Below, piece after piece: positions 1-5,219 of a DNA stretch of 5,502 nt. A program made the translations under genes and the position numbers. The stretch comes from an uncultured Rickettsiales bacterium (GTDB taxonomy: Bacteria; Pseudomonadota; Alphaproteobacteria; Rickettsiales; UBA1997): assembly GCA_937927795.1 (NCBI GenBank), contig CALBSF010000206.1, forward strand, positions 1-5,502, read 5' to 3'. Each line of letters opens with the position of its first letter. Position 1 is the stretch's first letter. The notes below the pieces were generated by a model that saw only the letters and a program-made list of their open reading frames with translations, was not told the origin of the DNA and did not search any database.

Positions 1-38
1 CAATCCAGAAAAATTATTTAATTGTCTTTGGATAAATT

Positions 39-920
39 TTAGGTGCTTATCAAAATTTTTTCCGCTTTTTTTGCTTCATCTAACAATACTTTAAACTCAG
101 GAAAGTCTTGGTCCCATTCGATTAAAGTTGGAATTTGTCCAAAATTTTTTATGGCAATTTCATAAAGTTGCCAAACTTCTTTTTTTACCACATCATTATG
201 GGTGTCGATCAAAATCGTTTGGTTTTTCTTGCCATCAAAAATTTCACTCTCCATATGTCCGGCCAAATGAATTTCTTGAATGATATTTTTATTAAGTTTA
301 TTCAAATATTCTTTACTATCAAAGGCTTTGTTATTTTTGGAGCTAACATAAATATTATTAACATCAAGCAGCAAGCCGCATCCAGACTTGCTAGTTACTT
401 CATTAATAAAATCAAACTCGCTCATCTCGCAGTCCTTAAAGGCCAAATAAGCCGAAGGATTTTCAATCAAAATTTGTCTTTTTAAAAAATCTTGCATCTT
501 TGAAATATTGTCGCAGATAATTTTTACAGCTTCTTTATTGTAAGGAAGCGGCAATAAATCATTGAGATGTTTTTTTGATAAATATCCCCAAGAAATATGG
601 TCAGAAATTAAAAATGGATCAATTATTTCAACTAATTTTTTCAGTTTTTTTAGATGTTCTAAATCAAGTCCATCGCTTGAGCCAAGAGAATTGCCAACGC
701 AGTGCAAACTAATTGGAAAATTTCTTCTAACCTCTTTTAAAACTTCAATTGACGGGCTGTAATTGCCATAATAATTTTCGCTATGAACTTCAAACCAGCC
801 GATTTTTTTTGCGATTGCTTGGTGATTTTTTAAGATATAATTGGTGTAGAAAGCGCGCAGTCCAACCCCAACTTTATTGGCTGGGGAGGGCTGCAAAGCA
901 ACAATGTTTTTTTTAAACAT
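39..920 (-). CDS. DUF692/UPF0276 multinuclear non-heme iron oxidase (MNIO), BufB-like RiPP-modifying enzyme
   Basis: This 293-residue protein is full length for the MNIO family (roughly 270-300). Family blocks appear in order: GVGLR (18-22), WFEVHSENYYG (42-52), SLHCVG (71-76), ISDHISWG (105-112), DLLPLPYN (121-128), LIENPSAYL (151-159), GCGLLLDVNNIYVS (180-193), EIHLAGH (216-222), LIDTHNDVV (237-245) and TLIEWDQDFP (265-274). Conserved His, Asp, Glu and Asn residues that can ligate the iron cluster are therefore all present, including H46, H73, D107, H108, E153, D186, H218, H222, D239, H241 and E268. Characterised members (MbnB, TglH, HvfB, BufB) oxidatively modify cysteines of ribosomally made peptides in the cytoplasm, often with a DUF2063 partner. 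The start overlaps the stop of the 57-residue Cys-rich peptide gene (TAATG), which implies co-translation and makes that peptide the likely substrate. C74 sits where I recall Gly in the usual LHGVG motif. Family assignment is very secure; the bufferin-type role is inferred from the neighbour. Confidence 0.93.
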   Translation of the reverse strand: MFKKNIVALQPSPANKVGVGLRAFYTNYILKNHQAIAKKIGWFEVHSENYYGNYSPSIEVLKEVRRNFPISLHCVGNSLGSSDGLDLEHLKKLKKLVEIIDPFLISDHISWGYLSKKHLNDLLPLPYNKEAVKIICDNISKMQDFLKRQILIENPSAYLAFKDCEMSEFDFINEVTSKSGCGLLLDVNNIYVSSKNNKAFDSKEYLNKLNKNIIQEIHLAGHMESEIFDGKKNQTILIDTHNDVVKKEVWQLYEIAIKNFGQIPTLIEWDQDFPEFKVLLDEAKKAEKILIST

Positions 921-921
921 T
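903..921 (-). promoter_or_regulatory. Hairpin over the peptide stop / MNIO start junction
   Basis: In the mRNA sense, AAUGUUU, a five-base A loop and AAACAUU form a perfect 7-bp inverted repeat. It contains the MNIO start codon and most of the overlapping stop codon of the peptide gene. No Shine-Dalgarno sequence is evident just upstream. The arrangement suits translational coupling, where a ribosome finishing the peptide opens the stem and restarts on the enzyme gene. The stem has a single G-C pair, so it would be weak. Confidence 0.35.
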
Positions 922-1093
922 ATTTTTTCTTAACTTCTTTTTTTTCTGATTTGCATTTATGCTTTTCAGCTTTTGCTGAAGAACATTTTTTAGAATCGCA
1001 TTTATGATGTTCTTTTTTCATCATAGAGCAAGAAGCAGCAAGGCTTAAGCCCATGATGCTCACAGCAACTGATTTAATAAATTTTTTGTTCAT
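920..1093 (-). CDS. 57-residue Cys/His/Lys-rich signal-peptide-bearing peptide, putative MNIO substrate (bufferin/oxazolin-like precursor)
   Basis: The reading frame starts with ATG at 1093 and ends in TAA at 922-920. The N-terminus is an export signal: basic MNKKFIKS, then hydrophobic VAVSIMGLSLAA. It is followed by LAASC (18-22), which fits a relaxed lipobox with C22 as the lipidated residue; ordinary signal peptidase I cleavage nearby is the alternative. The remaining 35 residues contain C32, C37 and C47 in the contexts HHKCD, KKCSS and HKCKS, three His and 14 Lys, with no hydrophobic core, so the chain is probably unstructured and metal-binding. MNIO precursors of the bufferin and oxazolin type share this plan (signal peptide plus Cys motifs such as EGKCG), but the exact EGKCG motif is absent. 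The one-base overlap with the downstream MNIO gene is the strongest functional evidence. That the gene is real is likely; that its cysteines are modified is inference. A plain small lipoprotein co-transcribed with the oxidase is the alternative. Confidence 0.8.
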   Translation of the reverse strand: MNKKFIKSVAVSIMGLSLAASCSMMKKEHHKCDSKKCSSAKAEKHKCKSEKKEVKKK

Positions 1094-1182
1094 TGTAAAG
1101 ATTATGTTGTTTAATAGATTGATTTTATGTAAATAAAACCAATTACATTCTTTGCAAAAATAATTTAAGATGCAATAAAATT
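1094..1182. promoter_or_regulatory. Divergent intergenic region between the peptide/MNIO unit and the 144-residue ORF
   Basis: These 89 AT-rich bases separate two divergent genes and must hold promoters for both. On the minus strand TTGCAA (1157-1152) lies 16 bases before TATTTA (1135-1130), a fair sigma70-like pair that would give a leader of about 30 bases before the peptide gene. The same self-complementary TTGCAA also reads as a possible -35 on the plus strand, with the AT-rich stretch around 1174-1181 as a poor -10. No clear operator or metal-regulator palindrome was seen. Confidence 0.35.
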
Positions 1183-1617
1183 ATGCTAACAGATATTACA
1201 GATATTAAAGAGCCATTTTTTGAAAATAGATCAATTAAAAAATTTTATGACTTGATTGAAAGAAGAGATCAAGAAGGAATGTTGCAATTTTTAACTAATT
1301 TTTTTCGATATGTAGATTTTGAAAATGGCGATAATCGAGATCTTATTTTTATTGTGGATGCCATTGCAGCTGATCTGATGGCATCAAGCCTGAAGGGCGA
1401 GAATAGTCTATTGCCAGATCTTTTGGGAAGAATTTTTTTAGATCCGATGATCCGTGATGATAAAAAAAAGATATTCAAAGATCATCTTGCTAGAAAAGAT
1501 ATTTCTTTTTTGTCGCCAAGAATGCCGGGAGGAGGGGTGCTTGAAGGGCCTTACGCGTCGCCAGCTGTTTCATCTACAGTTCAAGTAAGAAAAAGATCTT
1601 GCTGCACCATCTTATAA
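1183..1617 (+). CDS. Hypothetical 144-residue protein with a CaaX-like C-terminus (possible host-prenylated effector)
   Basis: I do not recognise a family. Residues 1 to about 110 are rich in charged and hydrophobic residues in a pattern suggesting an all-helical domain (for example KKFYDLIERRDQEGMLQFL and DLIFIVDAIAADLM), with no signal peptide or membrane segment. Residues 111-135 form a flexible Pro/Gly/Ser/Ala-rich linker. The protein ends in RKRSCCTIL: a basic patch, then C140 and C141, with C141-T-I-L matching a CaaX box whose final Leu favours geranylgeranylation. This resembles the ends of eukaryotic Ral, Rac and Rap GTPases. Bacteria lack protein prenyltransferases, but some secreted effectors (for example Legionella AnkB) carry CaaX boxes used by the host. 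The last codon and stop lie inside the overlap with the convergent exonuclease gene, so the final Leu may partly reflect that overlap. The ATG at 1183 is the chosen start; no Shine-Dalgarno precedes it. Gene reality is likely; the effector role is speculative. Confidence 0.72.
   Translation: MLTDITDIKEPFFENRSIKKFYDLIERRDQEGMLQFLTNFFRYVDFENGDNRDLIFIVDAIAADLMASSLKGENSLLPDLLGRIFLDPMIRDDKKKIFKDHLARKDISFLSPRMPGGGVLEGPYASPAVSSTVQVRKRSCCTIL
1612..1617. other. Overlapping convergent stop codons in palindrome TTATAA
   Basis: TTATAA reads as a Leu codon plus TAA stop on the plus strand (144-residue ORF) and, on the minus strand, also as TTA followed by TAA (end of the exonuclease). Two convergent genes thus share six bases, leaving no room for a terminator between them. 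Confidence 0.85.
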
Positions 1618-2409
1618 ATTTTGCAAGAATTCAGTTAAATGTTCTTTGTTTTTTTCTTTTAGAAATTTTTTTAATTCCTCTTTACATTTAATCAAAGACT
1701 CGCTTGAAATTGACCCAGTGTGATGTTGGTAAGTTAAATAAAGAAGATAGGTATTTAAAACATCGGTTTCGCAATAATTGCGAATTTCTTCCAAACGATT
1801 TTGATAGAAAAATTCTTCAACCATTGAGCCGTCAACCCCTAATTTTCCTGGTAAATTAAAGGCCGCACATAATTCATTCATTTTTACTTTTGCGGATGCT
1901 CCAAAATCAGAAAACGCGTCAGCTAAATCGCAGTGCCAATTAAGAGAATATTTTTGATTATAATTATTCCACTTATCTCCGCTTTTATAAAGCCACGAAG
2001 CCTCTATTTGATGTTTCATTGCGGCATATTTTAAAACGGGTAAATCAAAATTTTTACCATTAAAACTAACTAATCTGGAAAGTTTTTTCTTTAAATGGGA
2101 AAAAAATCCTTTAACCAAATCAGGCTCGCTTGCAAGTAAATCGCCGCCGGAACGAATATCAATTAAGCGATAATATTCTTGACCGTTAAAATCGTAAATT
2201 ATTTCGGCTTCTAAAAAGCTAATTGCAATTACTTTGTGAAAAGGTTGCCGTAAAAAAGAATTTTTTTGATCGGTTAAATTTAAGTGATATTTTACTATCG
2301 CGTCTTTAACCTCCTTATCTGAAGCATCGTGAAGATCAAGTAAATTTCTTGCTACTTTTAGATCTGGAATTGTTTCAATGTCGAAAACAAATAAATTTTG
2401 ATGTTGCAT
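1612..2409 (-). CDS. PolB-like DEDDy 3'-5' exonuclease (predicted exonuclease family related to the PolB proofreading domain)
   Basis: This 265-residue protein carries the three exonuclease motifs of the DnaQ-like superfamily. Exo I is FVFDIETIPD, with D10 and E12. Exo II is LVSFNGKNFDLPVL (113-126), with D122. Exo III is YCETDVLNTY (212-221), a YxxxD arrangement with Y212 and D216, so the enzyme is of the DEDDy type. The intervening blocks PFHKVIAIS (56-64) and NWHCDLADAF (157-166) also fit the predicted 3'-5' exonuclease family related to the PolB exonuclease domain (Pfam PF10108 by memory). There is no polymerase domain, so this is a stand-alone exonuclease, probably two-metal dependent and acting on DNA or RNA 3' ends in the cytoplasm. 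The Lys/Glu-rich tail (240-265) looks like a helical extension. It is divergent from qor and convergent with the 144-residue ORF, overlapping it by six bases. The substrate is unknown. Confidence 0.88.
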   Translation of the reverse strand: MQHQNLFVFDIETIPDLKVARNLLDLHDASDKEVKDAIVKYHLNLTDQKNSFLRQPFHKVIAISFLEAEIIYDFNGQEYYRLIDIRSGGDLLASEPDLVKGFFSHLKKKLSRLVSFNGKNFDLPVLKYAAMKHQIEASWLYKSGDKWNNYNQKYSLNWHCDLADAFSDFGASAKVKMNELCAAFNLPGKLGVDGSMVEEFFYQNRLEEIRNYCETDVLNTYLLYLTYQHHTGSISSESLIKCKEELKKFLKEKNKEHLTEFLQNL

Positions 2410-2474
2410 TTAGCTTAAGAAGAAAATAAAAATTACATAATAATTAAACATAATAAATTTATACCTTTAAAAAA
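2410..2474. promoter_or_regulatory. Divergent promoter region between the exonuclease gene and qor, with a short direct repeat
   Basis: These 65 bases are almost entirely A and T and separate two divergent genes, so both promoters should lie here. A nine-base direct repeat, ACATAATAA, occurs at 2435-2443 and 2448-2456, 13 bases apart; each copy contains CATAAT, close to the sigma70 -10 consensus. No convincing -35 partner could be chosen, and neither gene shows a Shine-Dalgarno sequence. Confidence 0.35.
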
Positions 2475-3443
2475 ATGCAAGCAATTATTTTTAATAAAAC
2501 TGGCGATAATAAAGTTTTAAAAATTGAAAAAGTTGAGGATCCTAAGATTAAGAATGATGAAGTTCTAATTAGGCATACCGCAATTGGAGTTAATTTTTTT
2601 GATGTTGCTTTTAGAAGGGGACAATATTCTTTAAAAAAAATGCCAGCAATTCTTGGAATGGAGGGCTGCGGAATAATTGAAGCGATTGGTTCGCAGGTCA
2701 GAGATTATAAGGTTGGCGAAAGAGTTGCTTATGCAACCGGAACCCTTGGATCTTACGCTGAGAAAAAAGCGATTAATCAGCATCATTTAGTAATTCCGCC
2801 ACAATCACTTACCGATATACAAGTTGCAGGCGGTTTGTTGAAAGGGTTAATGGCGCACGCTTTACTTCACCGCGTTTATATTGCAAAAAAAGCAAAAAGA
2901 ATTTTGATTCAAGCTGTTGCTGGCGGCGTTGGTCACATTCTTTGTCAGTGGGGAAAATATCTGGGTTTAGAGATAATCGGCACTGTTGGCTCGGACAATA
3001 AAGTTGCTTTTGCAAAAGCCAATGGCTGCGATCACGTGATTAATTACAGCGCTAAAAATTTAGTCGAAGAAGTTGCTAGAATAACCAATAGCGGCGGCGT
3101 TGGATTAGTTTATGATGGAGTTGGAAAAGATACTTTAGATAAATCTCTAGATTGTTTGTGGCCAATGGGAATGTGCGTTAGTTATGGCGAAGCTTCGGGA
3201 AACACGCCGGCTTTTGATTTAAATAAATTGGTTGTAAATTCTCTTTATATAACTCGTCCAACTTTAGCTTTATACAAAGCTAACCGAGTCGAGTTAGCTC
3301 TTTCGGCTTCGGAAGTTTTTATGGCTATGGAAAAAGGAGTTATAAGCCCACGAGTTAAAACTTATGCCTTTAAAGATGCCGCTTTGGCTCATAAAGATTT
3401 GGAAAGCAGAGCCAGTATGGGATCTTTAGTTTTGACTTTTTAA
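2475..3443 (+). CDS. qor: NADPH:quinone oxidoreductase (QOR / zinc-independent MDR family)
   Basis: The 322-residue product matches bacterial Qor in length (about 325) and in layout. An N-terminal GroES-like catalytic domain (1 to about 125) includes GVNFFDVAFRRGQY (38-51), GMEGCGIIEAIG (61-72) and VGERVAYA (80-87). The family block AGGLLKGLMAHALL (118-131) follows. A Rossmann domain then carries the nucleotide-binding AVAGGVGHILCQWGKYLG (147-164), the AxxGxxG variant typical of NADPH-dependent quinone reductases. Structural zinc cysteines and catalytic zinc ligands of classical alcohol dehydrogenases are absent. The enzyme is expected to be a soluble dimer passing electrons from NADPH to quinones or reactive carbonyls, a detoxification role. 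It stands alone on its strand, with its own promoter upstream and the tandem-repeat/hairpin region downstream. The start is preceded only by an A-run without a Shine-Dalgarno sequence. Family is secure; physiological substrate is not known. Confidence 0.92.
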   Translation: MQAIIFNKTGDNKVLKIEKVEDPKIKNDEVLIRHTAIGVNFFDVAFRRGQYSLKKMPAILGMEGCGIIEAIGSQVRDYKVGERVAYATGTLGSYAEKKAINQHHLVIPPQSLTDIQVAGGLLKGLMAHALLHRVYIAKKAKRILIQAVAGGVGHILCQWGKYLGLEIIGTVGSDNKVAFAKANGCDHVINYSAKNLVEEVARITNSGGVGLVYDGVGKDTLDKSLDCLWPMGMCVSYGEASGNTPAFDLNKLVVNSLYITRPTLALYKANRVELALSASEVFMAMEKGVISPRVKTYAFKDAALAHKDLESRASMGSLVLTF

Positions 3444-3490
3444 TACTGGGGACGCGATTTGTCGTGTTTTTTAGCGTTGATAAATATTGT

Positions 3491-3608
3491 AAATTAACAA
3501 GTAGAGAGTTTTGTTATTGTGAGTTAAAAAGCAGAAAGTCCGGTCATCGCAAATTAACAAGCAGAAAGTCTCGTCGCGAGTTAAAAAGCAGAAAGTCTCG
3601 TCATTGCG
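3491..3608. repeat. Four imperfect tandem units of about 30 bp with alternating A-B-A-B pattern
   Basis: The units are 3491-3521, 3522-3550, 3551-3578 and 3579-3608. The core is AAGCAGAAAGTC followed by a degenerate CGTCATTGCG. Units 1 and 3 begin AAATTAACAAG, while units 2 and 4 begin AGTTAAAAAG, so a 60-base dimer seems to have been duplicated. The last unit runs directly into the left arm of the palindrome, and each unit ends in a worn copy of the palindrome tip (GTCATTGCGAG). Units abut with no unique spacers, which excludes CRISPR. Confidence 0.85.
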
Positions 3609-3668
3609 AGCGAAGCGAAGCAATCTACGGGGATAATTTATGGATTGCTTCGCTTCGCTCGCAATGAC
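3600..3668. repeat. Perfect 26-bp inverted repeat (palindromic dispersed element)
   Basis: The left arm 3600-3625 starts GTCATTGCGAGCGAAGC, and the right arm 3643-3668 is its exact reverse complement, around a 17-base loop (3626-3642). It is clearly richer in G and C than its surroundings. Sequences of the GTCATTGCGAGC...GCAATC type are known from memory as dispersed palindromic repeats in Rickettsia and many other bacteria, and they generate spurious peptides such as RHCERSEAI. No transposase is present, so it is a non-autonomous or MITE/REP-like repeat. Confidence 0.88.
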
Positions 3669-3682
3669 AGGATTTTAACTTT
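3600..3682. terminator. Probable bidirectional terminator between convergent qor and CDGSH genes
   Basis: The strong 26-bp stem lies between two convergent genes. On the plus strand the stem is followed by ATTTTAACTTTTTAATT. On the minus strand, after the stem, comes a short gap and then CTTTTTAAC (within the last tandem unit). Neither T-run sits immediately against the stem, so termination is plausible rather than canonical. Confidence 0.45.
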
Positions 3683-3937
3683 TTAATTGGTGTTAGAAAT
3701 TTTATTATGAGATCCGTCGCAAATGGCGCTATTGTTGCTTTTTTTGCAGCCACAAAATTTTACCACCCCGTCTTCTTTTGCTTCAAATAAAACTGATTTA
3801 AGTCCAGTTCCTTTGTGAGATCCATCGCAAAATGGCTGTTTTTTTGATAATCCGCAAGAGCACCAAAAATATTTTTCTCCAGCTTTTACGTTAACAGAAA
3901 ACGGAAAATTTGTATTTGATTCTATATTATTTGTCAT
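3683..3937 (-). CDS. Dual CDGSH iron-sulfur domain protein
   Basis: This 84-residue protein has two CDGSH motifs, each supplying three Cys and one His for a 2Fe-2S cluster. The first is CSCGLSKKQPFCDGSH, with C26, C28, C37 and H41. The second is CGCKKSNNSAICDGSH, with C62, C64, C73 and H77. The second motif has Ala in place of the usual Pro before xCDGSH. There is no membrane anchor or targeting segment, so it is a small soluble cytoplasmic protein of the tandem-CDGSH type (relatives of mitochondrial CISD3/Miner2). Members carry labile, redox-active clusters and are proposed to act in electron or cluster transfer. It lies 13 bases after the LolC/E stop on the same strand and is probably the last gene of the operon, ahead of the hairpin. 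The ferredoxin/flavodoxin reductase two genes upstream is a conceivable redox partner, which is inference. Confidence 0.93.
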   Translation of the reverse strand: MTNNIESNTNFPFSVNVKAGEKYFWCSCGLSKKQPFCDGSHKGTGLKSVLFEAKEDGVVKFCGCKKSNNSAICDGSHNKISNTN

Positions 3938-3950
3938 GATTTATTAAAGA

Positions 3951-5201
3951 TTATTCATATCTCAAAATCTCTGCTGGATTAGATTTACTAGCTTTGTAAG
4001 CTGGATATATCGTTGCTAAAAAAGATATAATTAAAGCCATACAAACTATTAAAATAACATCCGAAACAAAAACTTTTGAAGGCAAGGTTGATAAAAAATA
4101 AATTGTTGGATTAAATAAGGTTGTATCTGTAACGCCCTCAAGCCATTGCTTGATATTATTGATATTTGCTGAAAATAGCACTCCAATTACAAGTCCAAGA
4201 AGCGTTCCAACAACTCCAATTGATGATCCACAAATTAAAAATATTCTCATCACCTGAGACTTTGTCATGCCTAGCGTTCTAAGTAGTGCGATGTTTTTAT
4301 TTTTATCTTTAACTAGCATAATCATGCTAGAAATTATATTAAAAGCGGCTACTAAAATTATTAAAGTTAAAATTAAAAACATCACTGTTCTTTCAACTTT
4401 TAAAGCATCGATAAAGCCAGAGTTTGATTGCTGCCAATCCATCATATACAAGCCTTTATGATCTAGTAAAATTTCATATATTTTAAATTTTACAACTTCT
4501 AAATTTAATTCATCATCAATAAAAATTTCAATTGCCGAAGCAGAATTTGGAAGTTTAAAATGAGTTTGTGCCATCTCAAAATTCATAAAAACTGTTGTTG
4601 AGTCATATTCATACATTCCGCTATCAAACACTCCGGATACTTTATAAGTTTTGATGCGCGGAACCGCTCCAATAAAGGTTTGATTCGTTTGAGCGGAAAT
4701 GATTTTTAAATCATCGCCGGTTCTTAAATTTAAATTTTGCGCTAGTCCTGAGCCAATAATTACCGAATTTCTATCATTAATTTTTTCGATATTTCCGCCA
4801 GTAATATTTTTTGAAATCAAGGTTTTATGTTTTAAATCATCAATTTTTATTCCCTTGATTAAACCGCCCGCATTCTTGCTTGGCGACGATAACATCGCTT
4901 GACTTTCAACTAAAGGATTAACAAATTTTACTCCTTCAATTTTTTGTAAATCGCCAATTAAATTTTGATAATTATTAATTGAAGATTCATTGCTATAAAC
5001 CGTAAAATGAGCATTAATTCCTAAAATTCGATTTACTAATTCAAAACGAAATCCATTCATCACCGACATCACGATTATCAAGGTTGCAACCCCAATCATA
5101 ATTCCAACAAAGGAAAAAATTGCAGTAACTGAAATAAATCCTTCTTTGCGCTTAGAGCGTAAATACCGCCAAGCAATTAAAAATTCTAATTTTGAAAACA
5201 T
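3951..5201 (-). CDS. lolC: Lipoprotein-releasing ABC transporter permease, LolC/LolE family
   Basis: The 416-residue length and layout match LolC/LolE. A cytoplasmic N-terminus (EFLIAWRYLRSKRKEGFISV) is followed by membrane helix 1 at about 24-48. A large periplasmic domain spans about 50-268, including MNGFRFELVNRILGINAH and GMYEYDSTTVFMNFEMAQ. Three C-terminal helices follow at about 271-297, 318-345 and 379-402. The coupling region ALLRTLGMTKSQV (305-317) and the terminal NPAEILRYE (408-416) are typical of MacB/FtsX-superfamily permeases. With the ATPase LolD, not in this window, it would extract mature lipoproteins from the inner membrane for transfer to LolA. Many alphaproteobacteria have a single LolC/E-type permease acting as a homodimer, so LolC versus LolE cannot be decided. 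It starts 18 bases after the reductase stop and is followed 13 bases later by the CDGSH gene, hence probably co-transcribed. No Shine-Dalgarno sequence precedes the ATG. Confidence 0.93.
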   Translation of the reverse strand: MFSKLEFLIAWRYLRSKRKEGFISVTAIFSFVGIMIGVATLIIVMSVMNGFRFELVNRILGINAHFTVYSNESSINNYQNLIGDLQKIEGVKFVNPLVESQAMLSSPSKNAGGLIKGIKIDDLKHKTLISKNITGGNIEKINDRNSVIIGSGLAQNLNLRTGDDLKIISAQTNQTFIGAVPRIKTYKVSGVFDSGMYEYDSTTVFMNFEMAQTHFKLPNSASAIEIFIDDELNLEVVKFKIYEILLDHKGLYMMDWQQSNSGFIDALKVERTVMFLILTLIILVAAFNIISSMIMLVKDKNKNIALLRTLGMTKSQVMRIFLICGSSIGVVGTLLGLVIGVLFSANINNIKQWLEGVTDTTLFNPTIYFLSTLPSKVFVSDVILIVCMALIISFLATIYPAYKASKSNPAEILRYE

Positions 5202-5219
5202 GTTTTATGGGAAATGGTA

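Noticed and set aside
135..485. Plus-strand ORF of 116 codons
   Set aside because: It lies antisense inside the strongly conserved MNIO gene, and its composition is that of a shadow frame.
562..762. Plus-strand ORF of 66 codons
   Set aside because: It is antisense to the MNIO coding sequence and has no recognisable features.
1269..1478. Minus-strand ORF of 69 codons
   Set aside because: It is antisense within the 144-residue ORF. The plus-strand frame is longer, spans the whole gap between its neighbours and fits the gene layout better.
1600..1608. C-terminal Cys-Cys of the 144-residue protein as an MNIO substrate
   Set aside because: MNIOs do modify C-terminal cysteines in some pathways. 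Here the overlapping 57-residue peptide is a far better substrate candidate, and this gene is divergent from the enzyme.
2809..3015. Minus-strand ORF of 68 codons
   Set aside because: It is antisense within the Rossmann domain of qor.
3491..3608. Possible CRISPR array
   Set aside because: The units lie directly next to one another with no unique spacers, diverge in sequence and length, and no cas gene is present.
3464..3667. Plus-strand 67-codon ORF over the tandem repeats and palindrome
   Set aside because: Its translation is the repeat itself (KSRKS units, then RHCERSEAI and LWIASLRSQ, which are familiar spurious translations of this palindromic repeat). It is composed entirely of repetitive DNA.
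4267..4461. Plus-strand ORF of 64 codons
   Set aside because: It is antisense to LolC/E; the hydrophobic look comes from the complement of membrane-helix codons.
4699..4902. Plus-strand ORF of 67 codons
   Set aside because: It is antisense to the periplasmic domain of LolC/E.
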